DNA of 64,000 bases from Malaya genurostris (GCF_030247185.1 NC_080571.1:34460753-34524752), one strand, 5' to 3'. Counted from the stretch's first letter, positions 45,769 through 57,567 are shown. Program-made: numbers and translations. The notes: generated by a model from the sequence alone, not told the origin.

Positions 45769-45992
45769 TACACTAAGGTTTTTCTTTACGCGGTTTTTAT
45801 GCTTGTTTTACGCGGATTCCCAAAGTGAAGCGATTTATTTGTGTTTTTTTTCCAAAAAAAAATTTTTTTTTCGATTTATAAATGTTAGTAGGTTTGACGT
45901 AAAGTCGCCACAACTAAGTTCAGTTTTTGCAATGACTAAGTGGAAACATATATTGGAGAAGCCAAATGAATGAAAAACTTAAAAGAAAAGAT

Positions 45993-46064
45993 GTCAGAGA
46001 CAGAACTCGAACCTGCGTTCTCATGCATTCCGTCCATACGCGCTAACCATTTCGCCACCCTGAA
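45993..46064 (-). tRNA. tRNA-like cloverleaf in left foldback arm
   Basis: 72 nt on the minus strand. The acceptor TTCAGGG/CTCTGAC pairs at 6 of 7. The A box TGGCGAAATGGTTAGCGC and B box GGTTCGAGTTC are both good. The anticodon stem is weaker than in the sister copy. Probably a SINE head or tRNA pseudogene. Confidence 0.5.
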
Positions 46065-46301
46065 CCTTGTGATAGACACAGCTCTAAAACACGTTTAGGC
46101 ATGATAGAACGTACATCGAACATGGTCTACATCCTGGCCGTCTCCCGACCGGTACCATACATCCAAACATCTTCTCTATTCATCAAACAGTATTCCTCTC
46201 GCTCTATACCTATTTTCCGCTCAAGTACTGAGTAGGAGAGTGTATTTATAATCGCTCGTCACCTTCTCTTGTCGGGTTTTAAAGCTATGTCTATTACAAG
46301 G

Positions 46302-46373
46302 TTTAGAGTGGCGAAATGGTTAGCGCGTATGCACGGAATGCATAATAACGCAGGCTCGATTCCTGTCTCTGAG
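46302..46373 (+). tRNA. tRNA-like cloverleaf in right foldback arm
   Basis: 72 nt. Acceptor TTTAGAG pairs with CTCTGAG (7 of 7 with two G-U). The anticodon arm TATGCA-CGGAA-TGCATA is a perfect stem. A box TGGCGAAATGGTTAGCGC, B box GGCTCGATTCC. The anticodon is uncertain because position 33 would not be U. No T run for termination follows immediately, although a TTTTT lies at 46380. Confidence 0.5.
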
Positions 46374-46548
46374 CGTATCTTTTTCCAAAAAATCATCTTT
46401 TCTATTAAGTTTTTCATTAATTTGGCTTCTCTGATATATGTTTGGCATCAACAAAAAAATTTGCGATTTCCCCTAGTTTAGATTACCCCATATCTAGACG
46501 TTTAATGCATTTCTAAGACATTTCTAATTTAAAAAAAATTCTTCAGTA

Positions 46549-49500
46549 TGGCGTTTTTTTAAGAAAATTTTTAGAAATAAGTTAGGGACCGGTCATAAAC
46601 CACGTAAACCAAAATTTGGAACTTTCATGAATATACTCCAAATTTTCGTGACAGTACTGTGCCCAACAACGGAACAATATGTTGTTTAGACTTTTTTGAG
46701 CACTAGCCAGTAGCAGATCGAAAACAATAGCCAGAATCCTGTACAATGTTTTGATTGGTGCTGGGCCGTTCATTTTCATAACTGCTTGTGCTTAGTGTTA
46801 CTAGAAACATTTAAAAGTAGTCTAGACGAATTTTGTAGTTCAACAAGATGAGACTACATGCCATACAACGAGTGCAACAATACACAATTTTTGTTAGAAG
46901 TAAGTTATATCGTTTATTTTACCGCGTTCTTAGCTTTAAAAGTCGGTCACCGGCATGTGGCAATGAGATGCTATGATTCTCAAACGATGGAAAATAAATG
47001 GATCTTCTTCGGAAAGTAGATTAAATGAACAGTTTAACGGCAAAAAGATAGTTTGCAGGTTCCCGTTCAGCCTGGTGTATTTTTCGCAAAGTTGAACTTC
47101 CACATTTTTTTCAAACCTATTTTTCATTTAACTTAAGCTTAAGCTTTTTTTGACAGAATTTCGAGACCACGTAGACTCTGAACAATCCCCTCCCTCCTTA
47201 CTGTAAACTTTAGAAATATTCTTTAAGAATTATGATGCAGCATTTTTGCTGGTCTTATTTCCGTGGAGGTGTTCTACTGCTGGATGCCGAAAAATCTGTA
47301 TCATGAAGATTGAACATATTTTTGTTCAATTTTATTCACTAAGTATCTAGAGAACATCTAGGAATTTTTTACATATTACTTTTATTATTATTTAAAATTT
47401 TCAGTGGTACAAAATTTCTGTGTTTTTGTTTTTATTCTTAACAAACAAATTTTTAGAAGACTTTATCTAGGTGAAATAAAAAACATATTTTTGTGAAAAA
47501 CGAAAACGTAACTTGTTTATACACTTCAAACCGATTCTCGGGCTCGGCATGATGGAATGCCGATTTAGTTGGCAACACGACGTTTTACCGATGATTCAGA
47601 AATTCACATGCTCTTTTCCGAAATTCGTTAAAGTAAAATTCTGATATCTCGGTGAAGCATCGTTTCCCTACATAGACTGTACTGTACTCCATTAATTGCA
47701 TTGCAATCATTTTTAAACTTAATTCGAGCCATTTCAAAACCTATTTCAATTTATCACAAAAAGAGCCGATCCGGAACTATCTGTATCGCAATGGAAACAG
47801 GATATCTCATCTTTTAATAGACAGGAAGCTGCAAAAAAAATGTATCCCATCGTACTGGGATCGTTCCAACCGAAAATAACAGGCGCATTAGCCACTGGTG
47901 GTGTATTATTTCAAAAATATCACCTAAAGTTTTGGTCTGTTGCCAAAATTCTACCGGAAAAGTTACAATGCATTCGAAACACGTACCACAAGGACCATTA
48001 TAGGTTAGTACCCAACATAACAAGCTGAGAAAAATAGAATTCTGCTCGTTTAGTCCTTCCCTATTCTGGGTTTCTTCTTCGATTTCTCACTACAGAAACC
48101 ACAATCACATTATTTTTCCCGCAGCAAGTGCAGCTCGTGAAGAAACAACTTACCCCACTCCAAAAAAATAAAAAAGGGAAAACCGGTCAAAAATAATTGA
48201 GATTGTGTCCGGGTGTCCCACTCTGCTGCGACGCGACCCTGTTTGCGAGGCTCGGTGTCAAAAAGATTTATTGGGATATGCTTTTCTTGCCAAAGGCCAT
48301 TTTGGGTTGTGGTTGTTGTTCTTCGAATGAGTCTATTGATTCAACAGAAATACACACACACACACACCGAGCCGCTACGGTGAAGCTTCGGTCGCCGCTG
48401 CCCTGAAAACAGGCCTGGTGACCCCCGTGCACACCGCCGAACGTCAAATTGGAAAGATTTATTAGCTGTTCGCTGTTTATTCCAAGCTCAGGAATATCGC
48501 CAGTGGGACTCCCATTCTGTGTGTGTGTGCGTTAATGAAATTGCATCGGTGCGAAACATTTCCGCTCGTTTCAATCGTTGTTTCTTTATGTTGTTGTCGT
48601 TGTATCCCTAACTAATTTTCCGCACACGATGGAAGTCACTTGTCTCGAGTGGTGTTTTTTTTGTTGGGTAGTCATTTGATTGACTGGTGGCGGGCGGGAG
48701 TCGTTCGTGTTGATGCGTCTGACTGATTGTACTCATGAGGAGCATTCACATTATATCCAGAAGTTCTCCTTCCACACCCCGGTAAAGCGGAAACTATGCG
48801 AATAGCTATTAGAAACTGAGACCAGCAGCACCCGAGAATGGTTATTAGTTTCCGGAGTGGCCTCCTCACAGCAATCGCATTCGCAGTGTGCAGGAAGGAA
48901 GCCAATTTGCTTAGCACTTGCCGTGGAGAATCACTACCGGAGATTGCCGGGGCGGTTCTCCTCCTTATCACTCTTTCCTCTGTTCTCGATATCGACGTCC
49001 ATCGGTTCGAGATTTCGAAGCACGAAAATCCATTCACAGCCTCAAAGTCGATTAGATTTTGCGGTAACGGGCAATAAATCTTGCCGGGGTTGAACAGAGT
49101 CTGGTTTATTTCTTGCCGACTGTTCATCACGGTTTCGGTGATTGATTGGAGTTTAGGGCCCCAGGTCTTTAAGTGTGCCTTGAGAAATCGTCATATTTCA
49201 TGGTCTGCCCAAAAATTTTAGTCCAAATCCGTTTTTCGGTTCTGGAGTAACGGAGTAATACTATTTTTTAAAGTGCACACTTATTCCAAATGAAGCCCCA
49301 TGGCCTGCTTTGAAATTTTCCGGAATACCGCGATCCCATAGCCTGCAATTAAATTATATCCGGATCTGACTTCCGGTTCCTGAGTAACGAGTTAAGATGT
49401 GTAAAAAGGCGGGTGGGTAATGTCACAGACATAACTGGAGGACGTGAATACGAATAAAACTGACATGTTTCTTTCTCACTTCCGGATAAAGATAATCATT

Positions 49501-49630
49501 CTTATTAGATAGTGTATATATTGCAACTTTCATTGCTTCGCTCCCAGAATTTTAACGATGCATCTATACTACAAATTCTTCTTTTGGGAATAATTTAGTG
49601 GTTCTAAAAAACCGCTTTGCGTAATTTGTC
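46549..49630. other. Intergenic DNA, no gene recognised
   Basis: It includes the second copy of the 43690 repeat (47395-47570) and a short (AC)n near 48349. The stretch 48190-49130 is more G+C-rich and perhaps single-copy, with frames up to 152 codons that show no domain. A further dispersed-repeat piece near 49370-49480 shares ACGTGAATACGAATAAAACT with the interior of the 41141 MITE. Confidence 0.45.
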
Positions 49631-49639
49631 CAATGTTCA

Positions 49640-50150
49640 GAACTGTTGAAATTCAAGAACTATTATGGACATCTGGGGCACGCTCCGAATTCAGCTGCAA
49701 ATCTAGATCAAAAACTCAGGTCATAAATCTAGTTCTAGAAGTAAGGAACTGAAGTTATTTTTAGAATTTTCTGAATTGCGTTATAGAACTAAATTCTAAA
49801 GTTGAATTCCAAGACCTAATATGGGAACTGAATTCAGTTCCAGCATCTAGTTCCAGAAATCTTGTTCACAATTCACTGCTCCAACATGTAGGTTCTGAAT
49901 TCTGGAAATGAATGCTGAAACTGCATTGACTTATTAAATTTTGAAACTTAGTTTAGGTATTAAACTCTGGTTTTGAATTCGTTTTTTGGATGAAGGTTCG
50001 GTGTTCAGACCTAATATTTAGTTTCAGAATCTAAAATTCATATCCTGAACTTTGTTTATTAATTCTGATAATAAAATCCTAAACCATTTCTCTGGACTGA
50101 TTCGAATCCCTGAATAAGGAACTAAATTTGAAACCAGTTTCAAAATCCAG
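49640..50150 (+). repeat. Second degenerate TCTAGAATTCAG-type tract
   Basis: Same vocabulary as 44120-44940 (GAATTCAG, AGTTCTAGAA, TCTAGTTCCAGAA), again without a fixed period. Confidence 0.65.
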
Positions 50151-50379
50151 AAATAGGATTCATAGTTAAAATTCAAGAATGATATAAATATACGCCCGTA
50201 TTTCAAGCAAACGTGTAAATTTACATGTGTTTTAGCACTCAAAAGTATGTCACAATGTAAAATTGAGTTCTTTTTGACGCTCATATATGTCGGAGACAGA
50301 AGACACGATTTTTCTAGTTGTGTAGTTATTGCGAAAAATTGTACCGTATTTATCTCCGATTTTCCAAAGACTGTGAGTA

Positions 50380-51612
50380 AAGACTGTCCCAGAAAGTATG
50401 GACGCACTTTGATTTCGCTGTAAATAATTTACAAATGTTAGATATTCAAATTTTATACGATATACTGATAATATTAGACTACAACAACAGAATATTATTC
50501 TCAACATTTGCTACTTAGCCATTGTAGACTAGCTGGCGCACTTTCTTCCGAGCGTTCCTCATTGAATTCCGTACAGACTTCTTGGCGACAAGTTTTGACA
50601 CTTTTTTCCAATCTTTTTCGAACTGTTGAATGGTTTCGGCTGCCGAGACATGTTTCCTAAGATGTGCCATCGTTAATGCCCAAAATTCCTCAATAGGTCG
50701 AAGTTGTGGGCAATTTGGTGGATTCATGTCTTTTGGGACGAAAGTGACATTTTTCGAGTAGTGGCTAGAAGCAAGATCTAGCCAGAAGACAACAGGATCC
50801 TTGTGGCTTCGAATCATGGGTAGAAGTCGTTTATGTAAACATTCCTCGATGTATATTTCACTGTTCATTGAAGCAGTGGTGATGAAGGGTTTCGAGATCT
50901 TACCGCAGCTACAAATTGCTTGCCAGACCATAGCTTTCTTACCACATTTTTCGACTTCAATCGATGTCTCGGACTGGTTTAACACTTGCCCTTTTCGCAC
51001 CGTATAATATTGTGGTCCCGGCAAGGATTTGTAATCGAGTTTCACGTAGGTTTCGTCGTCCATGATCATGCAGTTCAAATTTCCAGAAAGACTGGTATTG
51101 TACAGTTTTCGATCCCTAGGCCTGAAGCATCGATCTTGTGTCGGACTACGTTTTGGTTGTTTCTGCTTCTTATAGGTTCGAAGATTCAAACGTTCTTTAG
51201 TACGAAGATCATTTGACTTCGAAGTGCCCACTTTTTTGGTCACATCCCGAACTGAAACCTTCTTCTTTTGCTCGAACGCCTTCAGTATACGTTTATCCAA
51301 CTGAGGGTTAGCAGGACCTTTTTTTCGACCCATTTTCGGTTCATCCTCAAACCGAACTTCCTGATTGCATTACGCACGGCTTTTTCACTTACTCCTTCCA
51401 TTTTTGCTATCTTTCTCAGTGATAGTCCCGGTTATGTGCACCATTTGTATACAATTTTCGACGTTTTTCTGCTGAAAGTCCACGCATTTCGAAACAAACT
51501 AATGAAAACGAATAAACAACTGCACAAGTGGTTAGAGAAGAGGGTAATCAACAGGACGCAGCCATAAAAATTGACAGATTCTAAACCATTGCGAAATGGC
51601 AGCGGTTTTTGG
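50380..51612 (-). mobile_element. DD37E-type element, right end truncated
   Basis: TA at 50378-50379 and the left terminal repeat AAGACTGTCCCAGAAAGTAT match the 18203 element. Similarity continues to CGGTTTTTGG at 51612 and then stops, so the last ~28 bp with the right terminal repeat are missing. It is immobile but otherwise close to its sister copy. Confidence 0.9.
50515..51333 (-). pseudogene. DD37E transposase, 272-codon open frame lacking the first DNA-binding motif
   Basis: This is the longest transposase frame of the family here. It starts at an internal Met (MGRKKGPANPQLDKR) because a 13-bp deletion near 51345 shifts the preceding helix-turn-helix out of frame. It keeps VSVRDVTKKVGTSKSN, IMDDETYVKLDYK (first D), MVWQAICSCGK, FWLDLASSHYSK (second D) and CPQLRPIEEFW (E). 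Relative to the 18203 copy a 27-bp in-frame deletion removes 9 residues between the second D and the E, so the spacing is 28 instead of 37. It is probably catalytically dead despite the open frame. Confidence 0.88.
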
Positions 51613-53554
51613 ATTTAAAAACCATAACTTTTGATTTTTGTCCATGTTTTGAATATCAATAAGATAGTGTTATCACGAGAAAAGGGTCGAAGAAAACTAT
51701 ATTGTTTTACACAGTTCGAAAAAATCTCATAAGATGCACACAAATTTATATTCAAGAACATGTAAAATTAAGTGCTTCGAACATTACATGGCTTGAAATG
51801 GAATGAAATAAAAACAAAAGATCGATAGCAACAGCGCGATTTGAACTTGAAGCTTCGAGCCGAGTCGAGAAGGAATTGTAAAGAAAACTATAAACGAATC
51901 AAAGGAGTCTTTTTTGTGAGAAAATATACTCCTGAGACGGAGTTCTAGCTTGAAAACATTGTCAAAGTCGTAGAACCTCTCTAATTATATTTCATAGTAG
52001 TTTATTGTATGAACCTCTACTACTAATTTTTCTACTTGATTCATGGCAGTTCCCGGCTGGTAAAATCAAGGTAAAATAGTATCCTGACTTTGCTCCGGTT
52101 TTCTTATCCAGAGCCTTTTTATTTAGATTGATAAAATATTGCGATAAACATAATTCATTTGGCAGTACTAGCAATCTCTGCTGGTCGTATCGTGGTATCT
52201 TATCAAATATGATAAATACTATCCAATTTGCAACACTGAGATTATCTGCTACGATTATCTTATTGGCCGTATAAATCCTACCGCACTCTGCTGTCCTTAT
52301 TACAACTATCGCCCGTTATTTCGAGCTAGTCGAACCAAGGCGATAGTAAGCAATAACCCTGCTTCAATATCAAACCAATTCTGTTCCTTCAAGTATCGTA
52401 GGATCAAACGCACTCCCAGAAGCAATTTCATCATCAACGTAAATAAATGGCATCTAAACTCACGGGGTGCGGCTTGCAGTCGGCTCCGCTCAACCGCAGC
52501 ATCAGCACTCAGGACCGGATAACCGATGGCCTTTCTTGTCGTATTATAATCACACTCGATGCGAGCACTGCCTGCCATTTCCTGTCAGGATCACAGCCGG
52601 TCGAGGTTCGCCACGGTGCAAACATGTGTCATCTCGTTCTCACATCCACAAGCAATCGTCTCCCGCAGTGAGTCCAAAGACTTCGCACAAACGTCGTTAT
52701 TAGCAACATATTATTTTAATGGGATACAAATTTATGCTCGATAAAATGACGAAAGCTCCGCCTTCCGCTGGGGATAGTTCATTATCCACTTCCGGAGCCG
52801 TAATTCGCTTTCCCTGTGTGTGTGCTCGGAGTGTTGCGAATCGGTGCATGCCGCACCAAGGCATATCCGGTGTGGAGCGAAGGTTCTTGGAATGAATGAA
52901 TGGAAGTAACGGTATGTAATACTGTGCAAACTGCGTGTGGGAAGCTGGGTTGTCTCTTGGGTGGAAGCATAGACTCTCGATTATTACTAAAACTCAAACA
53001 TCGTTTCGTGTTGGTTCTTAGTGCTTTCGTATACATAACTAGATCCGGTGCTAGTCACGGCAAAACGGTGTCTGTCTCACGTTTCATGAATCAGCCGTAA
53101 ATTTATTGATCCCACGACCGTTTGGGACTGTGAAATGATAGCTTCGGAGTTTTTATGCATTGATCACAGTTGAGAGGAGAATTAGTTATACCAACACAAA
53201 ATAGGAAAAATCCTTCTAAGGAAACTGATATCCATGTACTTTGGCTGAGTCGAATGGAGAATCGATTAATTGTAGCTGACAAGGAGATAAGACCAACATT
53301 TTTTTTTATTGTTTATGCCATCACGAATTGAACGATTGAATTACGTTTGCTAATGGGATTAAATGGTGGCATAATCTGATTTGAACGTAATCTGATACGA
53401 TATTTATATGTGCTTTAAATCGACTGAATTGAACTCTCAATGCTCGACAATTGAATCGCTTCTTGTCGCGTATTTAAGAAGAAGAACTTTAACAATCGAC
53501 AGGTGCATATTATAAGTGTATTGCAAATAGCAATAACTTTATGTCTGCCTAGCG
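51613..53554. other. Intergenic DNA, no gene recognised
   Basis: The stretch 52270-53100 is moderately G+C-rich with several overlapping frames of 60-90 codons on both strands. None has a recognisable motif, and splice structure cannot be judged by eye. Confidence 0.4.
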
Positions 53555-53596
53555 GTTTATGTTGAACTGTAGGTGGCAAAGCAGTTCAACATAAAC
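53555..53596. repeat. Perfect 15-bp hairpin
   Basis: GTTTATGTTGAACTG at 53555-53569 and its exact complement at 53582-53596, with a 12-base spacer. A ~30-bp region that is shorter than a typical pre-miRNA stem. Confidence 0.85.
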
Positions 53597-53624
53597 TGGC
53601 GTGCATTGATGAGTCTAAGGTTTC

Positions 53625-53757
53625 TGTCAGAGTGAAAGCGTCACGCGATGCGTCTAGGCGAGCGTGTGAGCTAGTTGCATTTGATCAAAGCAAACCTGTC
53701 AGAGTGAAGTGCATTGAATCGCTTCGCTTCGCATCGCGTTCCGCGTTCACTCTGACA
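53625..53757. mobile_element. 133-bp MITE-like element with ~28-bp terminal repeats
   Basis: TGTCAGAGTGAA(A/C)GCG at the left, with its inverted counterpart at 53730-53757; the repeats stay similar through CGCGATGCG. A third copy, TGTCAGAGTGAAGTGC, lies inside near 53696. No clear target duplication. Confidence 0.65.
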
Positions 53758-54573
53758 TCAACCTAGAACTAAACGTAAAGATGATGAAATTGATTATGTG
53801 CTCTGCTCTATTCCGTATTAAAAGTTTAACAGTATATTCGACGTTATGACTTTTTCGGTTTAGTAACCTTTTCGGCGAAACAACCTTCTAAGTCGGCGGA
53901 ACGGCTCTCAGTCTCTCGGTGATGAGATGCTTCCGATCGCGATAAGAGTTTGTAAAAGTAGATTCGGTCATGCCTACATTATCGTCACAATAACTTACCT
54001 TAACACATATGAACTTACACACATTTTTTATCGATTTTCCGGGTATCAGCAGTAATTGTATTACTTTTGTACAGGAAATAGCCTATATAAAACAAAAATA
54101 GTCTTATTAAAATGAATAATTATGTATATAAGATACGGAGTAAAGGATGAACATGTAAATTAATAGTAGAATTAATGAAAAAAAGTTACTGACACAACTA
54201 AACTAGAAATTTAAATAAGAAAAATATTCAAATACGAAAACATGCCAAGTGAAGGAGAATAAAATTGAAGTAGTGGTGAAAGTTTAAAACATGCGTGATT
54301 TGGACAGTACAACTAGATGATTATAACAAAACATAAGTTTATAGGTAAACACGAAAGGTAAATTATTGAAAACGGTATAAAAAAATAGTTGAAAATTTAA
54401 AAAAAATTGCTATTATGACTGATAACTAATGAAAATATGTGAAAAGCATGAATGGGACAGTCAAAATACAGAAAAAAATTGAACCTTTCAAATAAAAAAA
54501 TACAACCTTGTGATGAGTCCATAAAGTGTAGTAACTTAAGAAATGAGATTGGAAATGCCAAATATGTAGAAGT
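53758..54573. other. AT-rich DNA, nothing recognised
   Basis: No supported frame. It becomes A-rich on the plus strand towards the array domain. Confidence 0.5.
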
Positions 54574-54840
54574 TGAATAACTGAAAACATTAGACGAACG
54601 ATTAGTTCCTGAACTGCAGCAATCACCAAATGAAGAGAGAATAATGAATGAATAAAGAGAAGAAATGGAAATAGTGAGAAAATTAAACCAATATGTATTG
54701 AACAAACATAATTAGAGTAGTGAAATATTGTTTTAGGATCTTAAAAATATTATTCCGCAATTTCGCAAAAAGTTATAAAAGTGGAACAAAACATGAATAT
54801 AAATACTGAAAATTAATGTAGTTAGAAACTGTGAAGCCGA
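54574..54840 (+). repeat. Duplicated 267-bp segment S1 (partner 57301-57567)
   Basis: From TGAATAACTGAAAACATTAG to AACTGTGAAGCCGA the two segments have identical length (267 bp) and differ at only a handful of positions. S1 is followed by a 1.7-kb array and then module M1. S2 is followed almost directly by module M2. Confidence 0.92.
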
Positions 54841-54847
54841 TATATTT

Positions 54848-55084
54848 TCAAAACTAAAACCAAAACCAAAACGAAAACCAAAACCAAAACCAAAACCAAA
54901 ACCAAAACCAAAACCAAAACCAAAACCAAAACCAAAACCAAAACCAAAACCAAAACCAAAACCAAAACCAAAACCAAATCCAAAACCAAAACCAAAACCA
55001 AAACCAAAACCAAAACCAAAACCAAAACCAAAACCAAAACCAAAACCAAAACCAAAACCAAAACCAAAACCAAAACCAAAACCA
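54848..55084. repeat. 6-bp array (AAAACC)n
   Basis: About 38 units with two visible substitutions (ACG at 54871, ATCC near 54977). It passes directly into the 15-bp array. Confidence 0.95.
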
Positions 55085-56070
55085 GAAACCAAAAAACCAG
55101 AAACCAAAAAACCAGAAACCAAAAAACCAGAAACCAAAAAACCAGAAACCAAAAAACCAGAAACCAAAAAACCAGAAACCAAAAAACCAGAAACCAAAAA
55201 ACCAGAAACCAAAAAACCAGAAACCAAAAAACCAGAAACCAAAAAACCAGAAACCAAAAAACCAGAAACCAAAAAACCAGAAACCAAAAAACCAGAAACC
55301 AAAAAACCAGAAACTAAAAAACCAGAAACCAAAAAACCAGAAACCAAAAAACCAGAAACCAAAAAACCAGAAACCAAAAAACCAGAAACCAAAAAACCAG
55401 AAACCAAAAAACCAGAAACCAAAAAACCAGAAACCAAAAAACCAGAAACCAAAAAACCAGAAACCAAAAAACCAGAAACCAAAAAACCAGAAACCAAAAA
55501 ACCAGAAACCAAAAAACCAGAAACCAAAAAACCAGAAACCAAAAAACCAGAAACCAAAAAACCAGAAACCAAAAAACCAGAAACCAAAAAACCAGAAACC
55601 AAAAAACCAGAAACCAAAAAACCAGAAACCAAAAAACCAGAAACCAAAAAACCAGAAACCAAAAAACCAGAAACCAAAAAACCAGAAACCAAAAAACCAG
55701 AAACCAAAAAACCAGAAACCAAAAAACCAGAAACCAAAAAACCAGAAACCAAAAAACCAGAAACCAAAAAACCAGAAACCAAAAAACCAGAAACCAAAAA
55801 ACCAGAAACCAAAAAACCAGAAACCAAAAAACCAGAAACCAAAAAACCAGAAACCAAAAAACCAGAAACCAAAAAACCAGAAACCAAAAAACCAGAAACC
55901 AAAAAACCAGAAACCAAAAAACCAGAAACCAAAAAACCAGAAACCAAAAAACCAGAAACCAAAAAACCAGAAACCAAAAAACCAGAAACCAAAAAACCAG
56001 AAACCAAAAAACCAGAAACCAAAAAACCAGAAACCAAAAAACCAGAAACCAAAAAACCAAAAACCAGAAA
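55081..56070. repeat. 15-bp array (ACCAGAAACCAAAAA)n, about 65 units
   Basis: Units stay in perfect register from 55081 to about 56055, with one substitution visible (near 55314). Open frames of 255-439 codons (FLVSG- or FGFWF-type repeats on the minus strand) are artefacts of a 15-bp unit. This is the most homogeneous array in the window, so probably the youngest. Confidence 0.97.
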
Positions 56071-56086
56071 CCAAAAACCAAAAATC

Positions 56087-56533
56087 AGAAATCAGAAATC
56101 AGAAATCAGAAATCAGAAATCAGAAATCAGAAATCAGAAATCAGAAATCAGAAATCAGAAATCAGAAATCAGAAATCAGAAATCAGAAATCAGAAATCAG
56201 AAATCAGAAATCAGAAATCAGAAATCAGAAATCAGAAATCAGAAATCAGAAATCAGAAATCAGAAATCAGAAATCAGAAATCAGAAATCAGAAATCAGAA
56301 ATCAGAAATCAGAAATCAGAAATCAGAAATCAGAAATCAGAAATCAGAAATCAGAAATCAGAAATCAGAAATCAGAAATCAGAAATCAGAAATCAGAAAT
56401 CAGAAATCAGAAATCAGAAATCAGAAATCAGAAATCAGAAATCAGAAATCAGAAATCAGAAATCAGAAATCAGAAATCAGAAATCAGAAATCAGAAATCA
56501 GAAATCAGAAATCAGAAATCAGAAATCAGAAAC
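56087..56533. repeat. 7-bp array (AGAAATC)n, about 63 units
   Basis: In register from 56087 to 56527 (434 bp is exactly 62 units to 56521), with no substitution seen until the last unit. Confidence 0.97.
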
Positions 56534-57300
56534 CAGAGAACAGAAACCAAACCAAAACAAAAAAGAACTAGAACCGAAAAAGTGAAACCTAAAACGGTAG
56601 CCAAATGTGGAAATACAATAAAAGTAATCAAAAAGAAACCAAAAAAGGAATGGAAATCGAAAAGGGAACCCAAAATAGAACAAAAAAAAACACTAAGAAA
56701 GGAAAAAAGGGAATGCGGAACAGAATGAAACCAAAAATACAAACCAAAAAAAGAAACCAAAAAAAGGAAACCAAAATAAGACACCAAAAATGGATACCAA
56801 AAACGGATATCAAATGGATGGATGTCGATAAATGGAAACCAAAACAGGAAATTTAAATAAGGAATCAACAAAAGGAAACCCAAGAAGAAAATCATAAATG
56901 GATAACAAAAAAGTAAACAAATATAAGGAAATCAAAAAGCGAAACCAAAATAAGGAACCAAAAAAATTAACTAGAAATGAATTCAAAGTAACCAAAAAAA
57001 GAAACAAAATTAAGGAATCAAAAAAGAAAACCAAAAAAGAAACCAAAAAAAGAAACAAAATAAACTAAAACAAGAAACCAAAAAAGGAAACCAAAAAAGA
57101 TTCCAAAAATTTAAACCATATATGGAAACCAAAAAAAAACAGAGAATACGAAAAATGGAAACCAAGAAAGGAAACAAAAAAAAAACGAAATCAAAAAAAG
57201 AAACTAATTCAAGAAACCATAAAACGAAATTAGAAATGGACACCGAAAAGTGAAAAAAAAAACAAGAAAACCAAAGAAGTAAACCAATAAAAACCATAAA
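56534..57300 (+). repeat. Module M1 of a three-copy higher-order repeat
   Basis: It starts CAGAGAACAGAAACCAAACC and continues through CTAAAACGGTAGCCAAATGT, AAAGGGAATGCGGAACAGAA and ATGGATGTCGATAAATGG. The same text starts at 57578 (M2) and 58625 (M3), at spacings of 1,044 and 1,047 bp. The copies differ by few substitutions and by A-run lengths. Confidence 0.92.
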
Positions 57301-57567
57301 TGAATAACTGAAAACATTAGACGAACGATTAGTTCTTGAACTGCAGCAATCACCAAATTAAGAGAGAATAATGAATCAATAAAGAGAAGAAATGGAAATA
57401 GTGAGAAAATTAAACCAATATGTATTGAACAAACATAATTAGAGTAGTGAAATATTGTTTTAGGATCTTAAAAATATTATTCCGCAATTTCGCAAAAAGT
57501 TATAAAAGTGGAACAAAACATGAATATAAATACTGAAAATATATGTAGTCAGAAACTGTGAAGCCGA
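57301..57567 (+). repeat. Duplicated segment S2 (partner 54574-54840)
   Basis: See S1. Here GAAGCCGA is followed by only AATCAGAAATC before the module, the counterpart of the 1.7-kb array after S1. Confidence 0.92.

Larger units (their letters stand above)
45957..46432. repeat. Foldback: ~140-150-bp inverted arms, each with a tRNA-like sequence
   Basis: The left arm (45957-46097) and right arm (46276-46432) are complementary along their length, from GAAGCCAAATGAATGAAAAA outside to GTTTTAGAGCTGTGTCTAT inside, around a ~180-bp loop. The arms differ by scattered substitutions, so the repeat is not an assembly duplicate. Each arm reads outward as tRNA-like head plus ~60-bp tail. Confidence 0.85.
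45771..46546. mobile_element. Relative of the 41141 MITE, carrying a tRNA-bearing foldback
   Basis: The left end CACTAAGGTTTTTCTTTACGCGG follows TA at 45769-45770. The right part (GATTACCCCATATCTAGACG, ATGCATTTCTAAGACAT) matches the 41141 copy near 42300-42345. The right terminal repeat itself is lost or very diverged, so the right limit is approximate. The middle is occupied by the inverted repeat described at 45957-46432. Confidence 0.55.

Noticed and set aside
48672..49130. 152-codon minus-strand frame as a gene
   Set aside because: No recognisable domain, overlapping frames of similar length on the other strand, and no promoter, splice or polyadenylation evidence that I can judge.
52306..53100. 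Overlapping frames of 60-90 codons as exons of a host gene
   Set aside because: No motif or family resemblance. Splice sites cannot be tested by eye. Left as unassigned.
54733..56081. Frames of 255-439 codons (VSGFL, FGFWF repeats), membrane-protein-like
   Set aside because: A product of the 15-bp and 6-bp arrays. The hydrophobic look comes from T-rich codons on the minus strand.
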